Positions 7,753 through 16,240 of a stretch of 64,000 nt of DNA are shown here, piece after piece. The notes under the pieces are model-generated. The model saw only the letters and a list, made by a program, of their open reading frames with translations, was not told the origin of the DNA and did not search any database. This DNA comes from Mycetocola miduiensis (GTDB lineage: Bacteria > Actinomycetota > Actinomycetes > Actinomycetales > Microbacteriaceae), in assembly GCF_900115155.1 (NCBI RefSeq), contig NZ_FOVM01000001.1, positions 558,001 to 622,000 of the forward strand. The letters are read 5' to 3'. Every line of letters starts with the position of its first letter. Within the stretch, counting starts at the first letter, position 1. A program made the position numbers and the translations under genes.

Positions 7753-9804
7753 GTGAACCGAAACCTCTCCAAGATCGCCGTTCCGCTCGGCGTCGTCGGC
7801 ATCCTCATGCTGCTCATCGTCCCCGTCCCCGCCGGGCTGCTCGACGTGCTCATCATCATCAACATTCTCTTCGCGCTCGTCATCCTGCTCACCACGATGT
7901 TCGTACGCAAACCGCTCGACTTCTCGGTGTTCCCCTCCCTGCTGCTCGTCGCGACGCTGTTCCGGCTGGGCCTGAACGTGGCATCCACCCGGCTCGTCCT
8001 CGGTGACGGGTACGCCGGGCAGGTGATCGAAGCGTTCGGCCACGTCGCCGTCGGCGGATCCATCGTGATCGGCGCCGTCGTCTTCCTCATCCTCGTCGTC
8101 ATCCAGTTCGTCGTCGTCACCAAGGGCGCGGAGCGGGTCGCCGAAGTCGGCGCGCGCTTCACCCTCGACGCCATGCCTGGCAAGCAGATGGCGATCGACG
8201 CCGACCTCAACGCCGGCCTCATCACCGACATCCAGGCCCGCGAGCGCCGCGCTGAGGTCTCGGCTGAAGCCGACTTCTACGGAGCGATGGACGGCGCCTC
8301 GAAGTTCGTCAAGGGTGACGCGATCGCCGGCATCATCATCATCATCATCAACGTCGTCGGCGGCATCGCGATCGGCATGCTGCAGAACGGCATGGAGATC
8401 GGTGAAGCCGTCAGCACGTACACGCTCCTCACCATCGGCGACGGCCTGGTCACCCAGATTCCAGCGTTGCTGATGGCGGTGTCTACTGGCATGATCGTGA
8501 CGCGATCGAATGCCGAATCCGACATGGGGTCGACCGCATCCGCCCAGCTGTCCCAGTCGAGAAACGCCCTGATGATCGCCGGAGGCGCGGCGATCGCGAT
8601 GGCGCTGATTCCCGGCATGCCGGTGCTCCCGTTCATCGGGGTTGGGCTCTTCCTGCTCTTCGCAGCGCAGCGGATCAAGACCTCCGAAGCCGCGAAGAAG
8701 GCATCGGAGGAGCTGGCCGAAAGCGAAGACAACGCTCCCCGCTCGGAGACGACGGAGGAACTGATGGAGCGGATGCGTGTGCACGCGCTCGAGATCCTGC
8801 TCGCGCCCGACCTGGTCAGCATGGTATCCGGGTCCTCCGACGACCTGCTTGCCCGGGTGAGGGCGCTGCGCCGCACCATCGCCATGGACCTCGGCGTCAT
8901 CGTCCCACCGGTACGGACCCGGGACAGCGTCGACCTGCCATCGTCGACCTACGTCATCCGGATCGCGGGCGTCGAAGCCGGCCGGGGCCTCGCACCGACC
9001 GGTAAGGTGCTCGCCCTCGGCGACGCCCTCGACACGTTGCCCGGGCAGTCGACGGTGGAGCCGGTCTTCGGGCTGGTCGGCAAATGGGTGCCGCAGGAGA
9101 TGCGGCACAGCGCGGAAATGACGGGCGCGACGGTGATCGACCGGGTCTCGGTCGTTGTCACGCACCTGTCGTCGATCATCACCGGCAACGCGGCCCGGCT
9201 GCTGACCCGTGAAGACGTGCGGCTTCTCACAGACGGCATCAAACAGGTCAACCCGTCGGCCGTCGACGAGCTCACCCCGTCACTGCTGAGCCTCGCCGAA
9301 ATCCAGCGCGTGCTGCAGGGGCTGCTCGCCGAACAGATCCCCATCAACGACCTGTCGCGAATCTACGAGGCGCTCTCACTGCGGGCGAAGGTCTCCACCG
9401 ATCCGGAAGGACTGATCGAAGCCGCCCGCCAGTCGCTCGGCCCTGCCCTGTCGAGCCAGTACCTCGACGGACGCACACTGCGGGTGATCATGATCGACCC
9501 CACGCTCGAGCAGTCCATGCTCGAAGCCATGCGGCCGTCCGAATTCGGCACCCAGATCCTGCTCGATGCGACCAGGATCGAATCGCTGTTCGCCTCGCTG
9601 AGGGGTGCAGTGGCACGGGCGGAAGCAAATGGGCATTCCGCGGTCCTGGTCTGCGCACCCGCGCTCCGCCCCGCGATCAAGCGCCTTGTGTCTGGCCAGT
9701 CGCATGGTCTTCCTGTGCTGTCCTATCAGGAGGCAGGCGCCGCGAACGTCGACATCGAGACCGTGGGGGTGATCGGCGATGCCCAATCGATTCCGGCGTC
9801 CTGA
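7753..9804 (+). CDS. flhA: flagellar export protein FlhA
   Basis: The 683-residue protein has eight or so membrane helices in its first 310 residues, including the FHIPEP block (FSVFPSLLLVATLFRLGLNV) and the AEVGARFTLDAMPGKQMAID loop. A large cytoplasmic domain of about 350 residues follows; it forms the nonameric ring that binds chaperone-substrate complexes. The start is GTG, two bases after the flhB stop. The 3' end overlaps the next gene by 26 bases. Confidence 0.97.
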   Translation: MNRNLSKIAVPLGVVGILMLLIVPVPAGLLDVLIIINILFALVILLTTMFVRKPLDFSVFPSLLLVATLFRLGLNVASTRLVLGDGYAGQVIEAFGHVAVGGSIVIGAVVFLILVVIQFVVVTKGAERVAEVGARFTLDAMPGKQMAIDADLNAGLITDIQARERRAEVSAEADFYGAMDGASKFVKGDAIAGIIIIIINVVGGIAIGMLQNGMEIGEAVSTYTLLTIGDGLVTQIPALLMAVSTGMIVTRSNAESDMGSTASAQLSQSRNALMIAGGAAIAMALIPGMPVLPFIGVGLFLLFAAQRIKTSEAAKKASEELAESEDNAPRSETTEELMERMRVHALEILLAPDLVSMVSGSSDDLLARVRALRRTIAMDLGVIVPPVRTRDSVDLPSSTYVIRIAGVEAGRGLAPTGKVLALGDALDTLPGQSTVEPVFGLVGKWVPQEMRHSAEMTGATVIDRVSVVVTHLSSIITGNAARLLTREDVRLLTDGIKQVNPSAVDELTPSLLSLAEIQRVLQGLLAEQIPINDLSRIYEALSLRAKVSTDPEGLIEAARQSLGPALSSQYLDGRTLRVIMIDPTLEQSMLEAMRPSEFGTQILLDATRIESLFASLRGAVARAEANGHSAVLVCAPALRPAIKRLVSGQSHGLPVLSYQEAGAANVDIETVGVIGDAQSIPAS

Positions 9805-10537
9805 CCTTGAAGCACCGCAGGTGCAGCAGCCCGCACCGGCGGTACCACCCGGAATGGCCGCGCTTCTCGATTCGATCGACGGCGAGGAACGCGAGCTGCA
9901 CACGGATGGCAGCGGAACGGCGCCCGCCCCTGGTGCCCGGGCGTTCGCCCAGGTGCTCGACGACCTCACGGCAAATCTCGCGCCGGAGCCCCCGGTTCTG
10001 CCCCGGCGCCTTCTGCGCCGGGCATATGTCCCTCGCCCGTTGGGCGCGCCCGGTGACCTGATTCTCGTGATCGGTGCTTCCGTCGACGCGCTCTCAGTGG
10101 TCCGCTCGATGGCGGCGGCGTCGACCACGCGCGAGATCGCGGTGGCCGGTTCGATCGAGCTGGCCGGAGCGGTCAGGGTCGACGACCGTCGCACCGCAGT
10201 TCGCGCCCGTGCGATCGGAGTGCACACCGCCAGCCCGGTCTTCGTCGCGTTCGGGCTCGACCGCGACTCGGTCACACGCTCTGGCTGGGACAAGCTCGTG
10301 CAGAGCATCTCGCCCGACCAGGTGTGGGTCGCCGTCGATGCCGGCCGGAAGCCGGACGACACGGCGCTCTGGGTCAACACCGTCGCGTCCCGCATCCCGG
10401 TCGATGCGGTGGCCGTCGAAGGCAGCGCGCTCACCGCGAGCCCGGAGACGGTCGAGGAACTGAACCTGCCCATCGGTTGGGTGGACGGCCTCGCGCCTGG
10501 GACGGCCCGGTCGCCCCGACCGGTATGGGATAGTTGA
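9779..10537 (+). CDS. FlhF-like protein lacking a P-loop
   Basis: The 252-residue protein overlaps flhA by 26 bases and ends five bases before csrA, the slot where flhF often sits. About residues 92-110 (LILVIGASVDALSVV) look like the first strand and loop of an SRP-type GTPase, but the GxxxxGKT Walker A is missing. The end (DAVAVEGSALTASPETVEEL then NLPIGWVDG) resembles the closing block of SRP GTPases. I infer a degenerate FlhF relative that has lost GTP hydrolysis; FlhF normally places the flagellum at the pole. The alternative is an unrelated actinobacterial flagellar protein. No other P-loop is visible. Confidence 0.6.
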   Translation: MPNRFRRPDLEAPQVQQPAPAVPPGMAALLDSIDGEERELHTDGSGTAPAPGARAFAQVLDDLTANLAPEPPVLPRRLLRRAYVPRPLGAPGDLILVIGASVDALSVVRSMAAASTTREIAVAGSIELAGAVRVDDRRTAVRARAIGVHTASPVFVAFGLDRDSVTRSGWDKLVQSISPDQVWVAVDAGRKPDDTALWVNTVASRIPVDAVAVEGSALTASPETVEELNLPIGWVDGLAPGTARSPRPVWDS

Positions 10538-10541
10538 GCGG

Positions 10542-10787
10542 ATGCTAGTTCTCACACGCAAACCCGGCGAGCGTATCCTCATCGGCGACGACATCGTCGT
10601 GACTTTCCTCGAATCCCGTGGCGACAGCATCCGGATCGGTATCGACGCACCGTCGGGCGTCAAGATCCAGCGCGACGAGATCGTCCAGGCCGTCACCGAG
10701 GCCAACCGCGCAGCGGTAGAGGTGGACTCCTCCGCCGAAGACCGCATCAAGGCGGCGCTGGGCTACCTGCCCCCGACCGCCGGCTGA
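10542..10787 (+). CDS. csrA: carbon storage regulator CsrA
   Basis: The 81-residue protein starts with the canonical MLVLTRKPGERILIGDDIVV and contains GIDAPSGVKIQRDEI, with the RNA-contact residues of CsrA (R6 and the region near position 44) recognisable. CsrA dimers bind GGA-containing leaders; in Gram-positive bacteria CsrA represses flagellin translation until FliW sequesters it. The C-terminal extension (about 20 residues) is acidic and typical of the Gram-positive type. The convergent neighbour is fliW. Confidence 0.96.
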   Translation: MLVLTRKPGERILIGDDIVVTFLESRGDSIRIGIDAPSGVKIQRDEIVQAVTEANRAAVEVDSSAEDRIKAALGYLPPTAG

Positions 10788-10884
10788 CCGCGCGCGCTTT
10801 CACGCACTTCGGACGTACACCCCCGGCGCACCGCGTGACGCCGTCCGCACCGCGTGATCGGGCGACGCGAGGCCGTCGTTGCGG

Positions 10885-11268
10885 CTATCGGGCGGCGGAC
10901 GCCAGTTCGGCCTTCAGCGGCCAGTCCTGACCTTCGAGAATGATCTGGGCGCATCCGCCCGTCACCCGGTTGAGAACGATCGGGGCCATGAGGTTGACCG
11001 TCGTCGCTTCGTTCTCTCCCGGGTTGATCACGACGAGGACGGACGCGTCCTCTGCGGCCTTCAGGCCGAGCAGTTCGCACTGCTCGTCAGTGATCGTCGG
11101 CTGGTAGCGCCGAAGGTGGAGCCCGGCGTCGAGGACGAACAGCCGGGGACCGCCCTCGGCCGTCGATGTCAGCGAATACAGCCCCGGTGCGCCGTCGGTC
11201 TCGACCAGGGAGAAGTCCACCAGCGGTTCAAGCCCGGGCGGAGGGACGAGGAAGCGGAGCGCGCTCAC
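10885..11268 (-). CDS. fliW: flagellar assembly factor FliW
   Basis: The 127-residue protein carries FliW features: FLVPPPGLEPLVDFSLVE near the start, LFVLDAGLHLRRYQPTI, then VLVVINPGENEATTVNLMAP and the closing INxxxxxxxQ-type block (LNRVTGGCAQIILEGQDWPL). FliW binds flagellin and antagonises CsrA allosterically, coupling flagellin synthesis to export. It is the last gene of the flgN-flgK-flgL-fliW unit and overlaps flgL by four bases, converging on csrA. Confidence 0.93.
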   Translation of the reverse strand: MSALRFLVPPPGLEPLVDFSLVETDGAPGLYSLTSTAEGGPRLFVLDAGLHLRRYQPTITDEQCELLGLKAAEDASVLVVINPGENEATTVNLMAPIVLNRVTGGCAQIILEGQDWPLKAELASAAR

Positions 11269-12149
11269 CGGAGGAAGTCCATCAGGGTTGGCTGCAGGAC
11301 GCGAGCCGTGACCGCGAGGGCGGTCTGGTACGACACCTGCTGGACCTGGAGGTCGAGGATGATCTTCGCGAGGTCGACATCCTCCACTTCGGAGCGCTGT
11401 GCTTCGAGTGACACGGACTTTTCCACGTTGACCTCCATGGCCCGCTGGATTTCGGCGTGACGGGCGCCGACTGTGGCGTGCTGGCCAAGAATTGCCTGCT
11501 GGTGTCCGTCGACCGCAGCAAGGTGGCTGCCAATATTGGCGCCGCCGCGCAGGTCGCTGACGATGGTTGAGACGAGCGCGAACACGGAATCGCTTCCGAC
11601 TCCGAAGACGGCGGCGCCGTCGGCGTCGACCCGTACGGTTGTGCCCGATCCGACCCGACGCTCCACACTGGCACCGGCCGCACCAGTGTGAGCGAACGTT
11701 GCAGTGAATGCCTTACCGACGTCGGAGTTGCCCGCGAAGACGGAGCGGCCGAGGTAGGTGGTGTTCGCCTCGCTGAGCAGTTCGGACTGCAGACTCTCGA
11801 GCTCAACAGCGATCGCCTCTTTGGCCGCCGGCGACAAAGCGCCATCGTTGGCGCCCTTCACCGTCAGGTCGCGGATCTTGTGCATCAGAACCGTCGCATT
11901 CGAGAGAGCGGAGTCGACGGTGGTCAGCCAGGCGTCGCCATCGCTGATGTTTCGGCCGTACTGCTCGTTGGCGCGCTGATCAGCACGGATCGAGAGGGCG
12001 GTCGCCGTGCCGGTCGGATCATCCGACGGTCGACCGATGAGCTTCTGACTGGATGCCTGCTCCTGCAGCTTCGCCATCTGGCTCATGTTCGACTGCAGGT
12101 TGGTGAGCGCAGAGCGCATCATCGTCTGGCTTGTCACGCGTGCGATCAC
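11265..12149 (-). CDS. flgL: hook-filament junction protein FlgL (HAP3)
   Basis: The 294-residue protein has the flagellin-like N-terminal helix (RVTSQTMMRSALTNLQSNMS ... LIGRPSDDP) and the C-terminal partner helix (EDVDLAKIILDLQVQQVSYQ). FlgL links FlgK to the first flagellin. The SDDP turn and LQ-rich ends separate it from flagellin proper, and its length fits HAP3. It lies directly downstream of flgK. Confidence 0.95.
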   Translation of the reverse strand: MIARVTSQTMMRSALTNLQSNMSQMAKLQEQASSQKLIGRPSDDPTGTATALSIRADQRANEQYGRNISDGDAWLTTVDSALSNATVLMHKIRDLTVKGANDGALSPAAKEAIAVELESLQSELLSEANTTYLGRSVFAGNSDVGKAFTATFAHTGAAGASVERRVGSGTTVRVDADGAAVFGVGSDSVFALVSTIVSDLRGGANIGSHLAAVDGHQQAILGQHATVGARHAEIQRAMEVNVEKSVSLEAQRSEVEDVDLAKIILDLQVQQVSYQTALAVTARVLQPTLMDFLR

Positions 12150-12152
12150 GGC

Positions 12153-13592
12153 CTACCTCCCGACAATTCCGGTGCGATTGATCAGCGTATCGAGCATTTC
12201 GTCGACGGCGGTCATCACCCGGGCTGCACCCTGGTACGCGGACTGGAACATGACCAGGTTGACGTTCTCCTCGTCCAGGTCGACGGAGGCGTTGGCCAGT
12301 TGCGCATTCGACGCGGATGACGCGGCCAATTCGGCGAGAGCGGCCTGCTGCAGTTCGGTGCGGGCGATCACGCCGGTGCGGGTGACGAAACCCGCCCAGA
12401 CGGCGTCCGGCGAAGCCGCCGTGGTGCCGATCTGGGAGATGGCATCGGCGGTCGATCCGTCGAGTCCGCCGGCGCCGGGGGAAGCTGCGGCGATACCGCT
12501 CGCGTCTTGCGGAACCACCGACAGCCCGCGAGCAGCGGGGCCGGTTGCGCTGATGGTGAAGAAGTCGAGACCGACAGTGCCGGTCGCGGTGGCGCCGGTG
12601 CGGTGAATGGCGTTGACCTGGGTCGCAAGCGCGGTGGCGAGGTCGTTGTATGACTGGGCCGCCTCGGCGATAGCTCCGCCCGTTCTCGTGGCGTCGCTGG
12701 GGGCGAGCACAGAGACCGCTCCGGCGATTTCTCCTCCGGCCAGTGCCACCGCGCTGCCGGGGCGATGCGCCCACTCGAGCCGCACCGGGGCGTCCGCAGC
12801 ACCGTCCAGGCGGTAGGAACCAACCACGCTCACCGGCCGGACCGTGTCGCCCGAGACAATCGCGTTGCCGGCGAGGAGAACGTCGATCGTGCCGTCCGGG
12901 CGTTCGGCTACTGTCGCCCCCGTCAGGGCGGCAATGGTCGTCGTGAGCGAGTTGCGCTGGTCGACGAGTTCGTTGACTGATCCGCCTGCGGCGAGGGTGG
13001 TGCGGATGCTCACGTTCAGGTTCGCGACCTGTGCCGCGGCCGAGTTGAGTTCCTCGGCCATTCCACTGAGCTCGCTGCGCGCGTGGGACCACTGTGCGTC
13101 CATCTCGCCGTAACCGCGCTCGATCTGGGAGACGAGTACACCGGCCTGCTCGAGGACGATGCCGGCGGCCGCCGATGTCCCTGCGCTGTTGGACAGGCCC
13201 TGCCACGATGCCCAGAACTCCTGTAGCTGCGCAGAGAGCCCGTTCTCACCCGGTTCGCGGAGCGAAGACTCGACGTCGCCGAGGACGTTGGCCCGAACGG
13301 CGGAATATCCGGCGAGGCCAGCCGATGACCGTACCCGCGCGTCGAGGTAGACGTTTCCGAGCCTCGCGATCGAATCGACAGAGACCCCGCCGCCCGGCCG
13401 GGGGGTTGAGGTCGCCAGTGGCCCGACTGAGCCGAGAGCGCCGATGGCGCTCGTGGTGACCCGCTGCCGGGTGTAGCCGACGGTGTTTGCGTTGGCGATA
13501 TTCTGGCCGACGACGTCGAGCCCCTGCCGTGCGGCAATCAGTCCGGTGTATGCGGTGTTCAAGCCGCTGAAAGTGCTCATTGCTTCCGTCAC
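12153..13592 (-). CDS. flgK: hook-associated protein FlgK (HAP1)
   Basis: The protein is about 475-479 residues with a FlgK N-terminus (FSGLNTAYTGLIAARQGLDV then GQNIANANTVGYTRQRV), an internal variable domain and the C-terminal helix (VDLDEENVNLVMFQSAYQGA). It caps the hook and joins it to FlgL. The GTG at 13592 overlaps the flgN stop; the ATG at 13580 (MSTFSGLN) gives the more usual N-terminus and may be the real start. flgL starts three bases after the stop. Confidence 0.95.
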   Translation of the reverse strand: MTEAMSTFSGLNTAYTGLIAARQGLDVVGQNIANANTVGYTRQRVTTSAIGALGSVGPLATSTPRPGGGVSVDSIARLGNVYLDARVRSSAGLAGYSAVRANVLGDVESSLREPGENGLSAQLQEFWASWQGLSNSAGTSAAAGIVLEQAGVLVSQIERGYGEMDAQWSHARSELSGMAEELNSAAAQVANLNVSIRTTLAAGGSVNELVDQRNSLTTTIAALTGATVAERPDGTIDVLLAGNAIVSGDTVRPVSVVGSYRLDGAADAPVRLEWAHRPGSAVALAGGEIAGAVSVLAPSDATRTGGAIAEAAQSYNDLATALATQVNAIHRTGATATGTVGLDFFTISATGPAARGLSVVPQDASGIAAASPGAGGLDGSTADAISQIGTTAASPDAVWAGFVTRTGVIARTELQQAALAELAASSASNAQLANASVDLDEENVNLVMFQSAYQGAARVMTAVDEMLDTLINRTGIVGR

Positions 13593-14149
13593 AGGTCCTT
13601 GTCGAAAAGGCGGGCGGCGCTGGACTGGGCGTCGGCGGCACCGCTCGCGTTGTAAACGCCTGATTCAGCGGATGCCTGTGCGAGTGTCTCCTGGGTCGAC
13701 CGGGAAGCTGCGCGGAGCATGCGCTCGTTGGTGTCGCGGAGAACAGTGATGTCGGCCGTCAGCTGCGTCAGGGCGGCCAGGTGGTTCGCGAAGATATCCG
13801 ACCATGGGCCAGCCGGCGCGTGGTCGATGAGGTGGCGGAGGGTGGCATCCTCGCTGGTTCCCCAGGTCAGGGCGACGGTGGACACTTCAACACTGCGGGC
13901 GAGCCCGACATCGCGGAGGCTAGCCACCACCTGTTCTATCTCGTTCGTGGCGTGGTGCAGCCACCTGGTCTTCCCGGTTGTCAGTAGGAGGTGCTCGACC
14001 TCGAGTTTGAAGACGAGCAGCTCGAGGAGCTCTCGTTCTCGCCAGATCAGCGCAGAGAGCTCGTTGGCGCCCATGTCATCCAACTTCCGGGATCCGTCGG
14101 GTAGTGCACTCGCTGCGCGGGGCAGGAGTGCGATGTCGGCTTCGCTCAT
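13589..14149 (-). CDS. flgN: flagellar export chaperone FlgN
   Basis: A 186-residue, mostly helical protein in the position of FlgN, the cytoplasmic chaperone that delivers FlgK and FlgL to FlhA. Heptad-like helices are visible around ANELSALIWRERELLELLVF and the following KLEVEHLLLTTGKTRWL. The ATG at 14149 is chosen because it follows GAGGAG at a good spacing, and because upstream in-frame starts (TTG at 14182, ATG at 14176) lie at or before the start of transcription expected from the sigma28-type promoter. Sequence identity to known FlgN is low, so the call leans on context. Confidence 0.82.
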   Translation of the reverse strand: MSEADIALLPRAASALPDGSRKLDDMGANELSALIWRERELLELLVFKLEVEHLLLTTGKTRWLHHATNEIEQVVASLRDVGLARSVEVSTVALTWGTSEDATLRHLIDHAPAGPWSDIFANHLAALTQLTADITVLRDTNERMLRAASRSTQETLAQASAESGVYNASGAADAQSSAARLFDKDL

Positions 14150-14182
14150 GCGTGAGCACTCCTCGTCGTTGGTCATTTCCAA

Positions 14183-14209
14183 CTATCGGCGAGGGTGAGG
14201 ACCATGTTA
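14183..14209 (-). promoter_or_regulatory. sigma28-type flagellar promoter of flgN-flgK-flgL-fliW
   Basis: Read on the minus strand: TAAC (14209-14206), 15 nt, GCCGATAG (14190-14183). This is the third copy of the element in the window (CCCTAAC, GCCGATAGTT). Expected transcription start is near 14177, giving a leader of about 28 nt that contains the GAGGAG ribosome site of flgN. Confidence 0.74.
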
Positions 14210-14332
14210 GGGCGTATGCCCGCGACATCGGCGCTATTTTCCGGTGACCATTTCGGCGAAGCCGGGCGGCGGATCCGGCGGTTCGGTGGACGTGCTCGCT
14301 GCCGACCATGTCCCAACCTACCGGTGGAGAAC

Positions 14333-15475
14333 CTAGAGCTTGACGCCCTTGGCAGCCATGAACGGCTCCGGGTTGGTGAAGTCGCCGCCGATGCGGATCT
14401 TGAGGTCGAGGTGGCAGCCGCTCACGACACCCGTAGCACCGACGTTCGCGACGACTGTGCCCGGCTCAACGAGCTGGCCCTGTGACACCTTGAAGGAGCC
14501 GGTCTGGACGTGCCCGTAGATGGACTCGACTCCGCCGCCGTGGTCGACGATCACACGCTGTCCATAAGCACCGCCCGAGCCGGTGAAGGTGACCCGGCCG
14601 GCAGAAACTGCCTTGATCGGGGTGCCGCAGCTTGCGCTGAAGTCGACACCGTCGTGGAACGAATTCGAGCAGCCCGCACTGTTACAGATCAGCCCGCGAG
14701 GACCGTACCTCGATGAAATCGCGCCTGCGAGAGGCCGGATCCAGGTGCCGTCGCCGCCAACGAACGCTGCGTAGTCGGTGGACGTGGAAGTGGACGTGGA
14801 CGACTTGGCGCGGCTGGCCGCGAGCTTGGCGGCCTCTGCTGCCGCCTTCGCTGCTGCTGCCGCCTGGAGCTCTTCTGCCGACGTGGCTGAGTAGCTGTCG
14901 CGCGCAAGCGCGGGGCGGGTCCAGGTCGGAACAGTGAGCGACTGGGCACCAGTGGCGTGGACCGGAGCGGCCGTTACGGCGTCCTCGGTGGAGAAGGCGT
15001 ATGCCGGAAGCGCGACCGTGCCGAAGATGGAGGGCACGGCGATCGCGACGATCAGGAGAGACCGGATCGACTTCCACCTGGACTGCTTGGGAACGGACCG
15101 TACCGAAGCTGGCACGGGCGTTGCCGCCATCCGTGCGGCCAGGCGAGCGCGCGATGGCGCCGGGACAGAACTCGTCGGCACTGCGGTGGTTGCGGGCTGT
15201 GCGGTCGGTTCGGCATCGACCATGACGACGGGTTGCGCCACCTCAGCCGGCTCGTCACGGTCGTCGGTCTCGGTCGGCTCGGCGGTGTCAGCGGTCGCGG
15301 AAGCGGCCGGCTGCTCGACGGGGACGACAGCTGAATTGTCCGCCGGAGCGCCGGTTGCGGCGGCCGAGCGGGCAGCAGCACGCAGGCTCCTGCGGGTCGG
15401 GAGGGCGGTCGTCACGTCGAGCGCAGAGTCACCGCCGGTGCCGTTGTCGGGCTCGCGGCTGGTCTCGTCACTCAT
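14333..15475 (-). CDS. M23 family peptidoglycan endopeptidase, membrane-anchored or secreted
   Basis: This 380-residue protein has a disordered cytoplasmic N-terminus of about 130 residues rich in Ala, Pro and Thr, a single hydrophobic segment (IRSLLIVAIAVPSIFGTVAL), an Ala-rich coiled stretch and a C-terminal LytM domain. The zinc-site pieces HDGVDFSASCGT and SIYGHVQTG (HxxxD and HxH-type) are intact, so it should be active or nearly so on peptide crosslinks. The start is the ATG at 15475, seven bases after GGAG. It is monocistronic and divergent from an acetyltransferase gene. A role in wall opening for the flagellum is possible but only inferred from proximity. Confidence 0.88.
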   Translation of the reverse strand: MSDETSREPDNGTGGDSALDVTTALPTRRSLRAAARSAAATGAPADNSAVVPVEQPAASATADTAEPTETDDRDEPAEVAQPVVMVDAEPTAQPATTAVPTSSVPAPSRARLAARMAATPVPASVRSVPKQSRWKSIRSLLIVAIAVPSIFGTVALPAYAFSTEDAVTAAPVHATGAQSLTVPTWTRPALARDSYSATSAEELQAAAAAKAAAEAAKLAASRAKSSTSTSTSTDYAAFVGGDGTWIRPLAGAISSRYGPRGLICNSAGCSNSFHDGVDFSASCGTPIKAVSAGRVTFTGSGGAYGQRVIVDHGGGVESIYGHVQTGSFKVSQGQLVEPGTVVANVGATGVVSGCHLDLKIRIGGDFTNPEPFMAAKGVKL

Positions 15476-15689
15476 CAATAATCTCCGTGCGTGGCAGCGA
15501 TCGGCCCCGCGGCATCCGTTTTGTGGATACTCCGCGCGGTCGTCCTGACGCCTAACGTTCTCGGGCGGGCAGCGGCCAAATTGAGCCGCGCCGGACTTTC
15601 GGGTACATCCGAGGGTACTGGATCATTCCTGAGAGGACCATCCCAGTTCGGGTGACTTGGTCGGCGACGAGCGGGTACGGTCGACTTCC

Positions 15690-16214
15690 ATGGCCGTATT
15701 ACTGCGCGAACCGTCGCTCGAGGACGCCGCTGATCTGGGCCGGGTCCACCAGCAATGCTGGGTCGAAACGTATGAAGACCTCGTTCCTCGAGAGTTCTGG
15801 GAGCACTCCACAGAAGCCCGCCGGATCGGTATGTGGGAACGGATGCTCCGCCGACAGGAACCTCAACGCCGCCTGGTCGTTGCCGAGGTCGACGGCTCCA
15901 TCGTCGGGTTCGCCCTCGCTGGGGTCGCCGTGTCGAGGGAACACCCCGATGTGCCGCCGGCCGAGGCGCTCGAGGTTCGCATGCTGTATCTGAAACGCTC
16001 ATTCCACGGCAGCGGAATTGGGCAGCAATTGCTCGACGCGGTGCTTTTCGCCGGCGAGGCGGCCCAGCTCTGGGTGGCCGAACAAAATCCTCGGGCACAG
16101 GCCTTCTACCGCCGCAACGGCTTCACCCCCGATGGCAGCCGGGATAAGCGACCACACCAGGGAGCCGACCTGACAGCGATCCGGATGCTGCGCCCAGCGT
16201 CTCCGGTCGGCTGA
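15690..16214 (+). CDS. GNAT family N-acetyltransferase
   Basis: The 174-residue protein has the GNAT fold order: N-terminal VLLREPSLEDAADLGRVH, strand 4 (EVRMLYLKRSFHGSGIGQQL) with the acetyl-CoA loop (RSFHGSGIG in place of Q/RxxGxG/A), and a C-terminal WVAEQNPRAQAFYRRNGF block. It acetylates an unknown amine; similarity to PhnO/RimI-like small-molecule or protein acetylases cannot be narrowed. The ATG at 15690 gives the family's N-terminus. The gene is single, divergent from the M23 peptidase gene and tail-to-tail with the 16.2 kb locus. Confidence 0.9.
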   Translation: MAVLLREPSLEDAADLGRVHQQCWVETYEDLVPREFWEHSTEARRIGMWERMLRRQEPQRRLVVAEVDGSIVGFALAGVAVSREHPDVPPAEALEVRMLYLKRSFHGSGIGQQLLDAVLFAGEAAQLWVAEQNPRAQAFYRRNGFTPDGSRDKRPHQGADLTAIRMLRPASPVG

Positions 16215-16240
16215 GTCGGATACCGCCGCCACAACCCGTT

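Noticed and set aside
7732-9165. Long antisense frame (477 codons) opposite flhA
   Set aside because: It is a shadow of a GC-rich conserved gene on the + strand, with no domain or ribosome site.
13094-13459. Arg-rich + strand frames within the flgK region
   Set aside because: Composition is typical of out-of-frame GC-rich DNA, and flgK on the - strand is certain.
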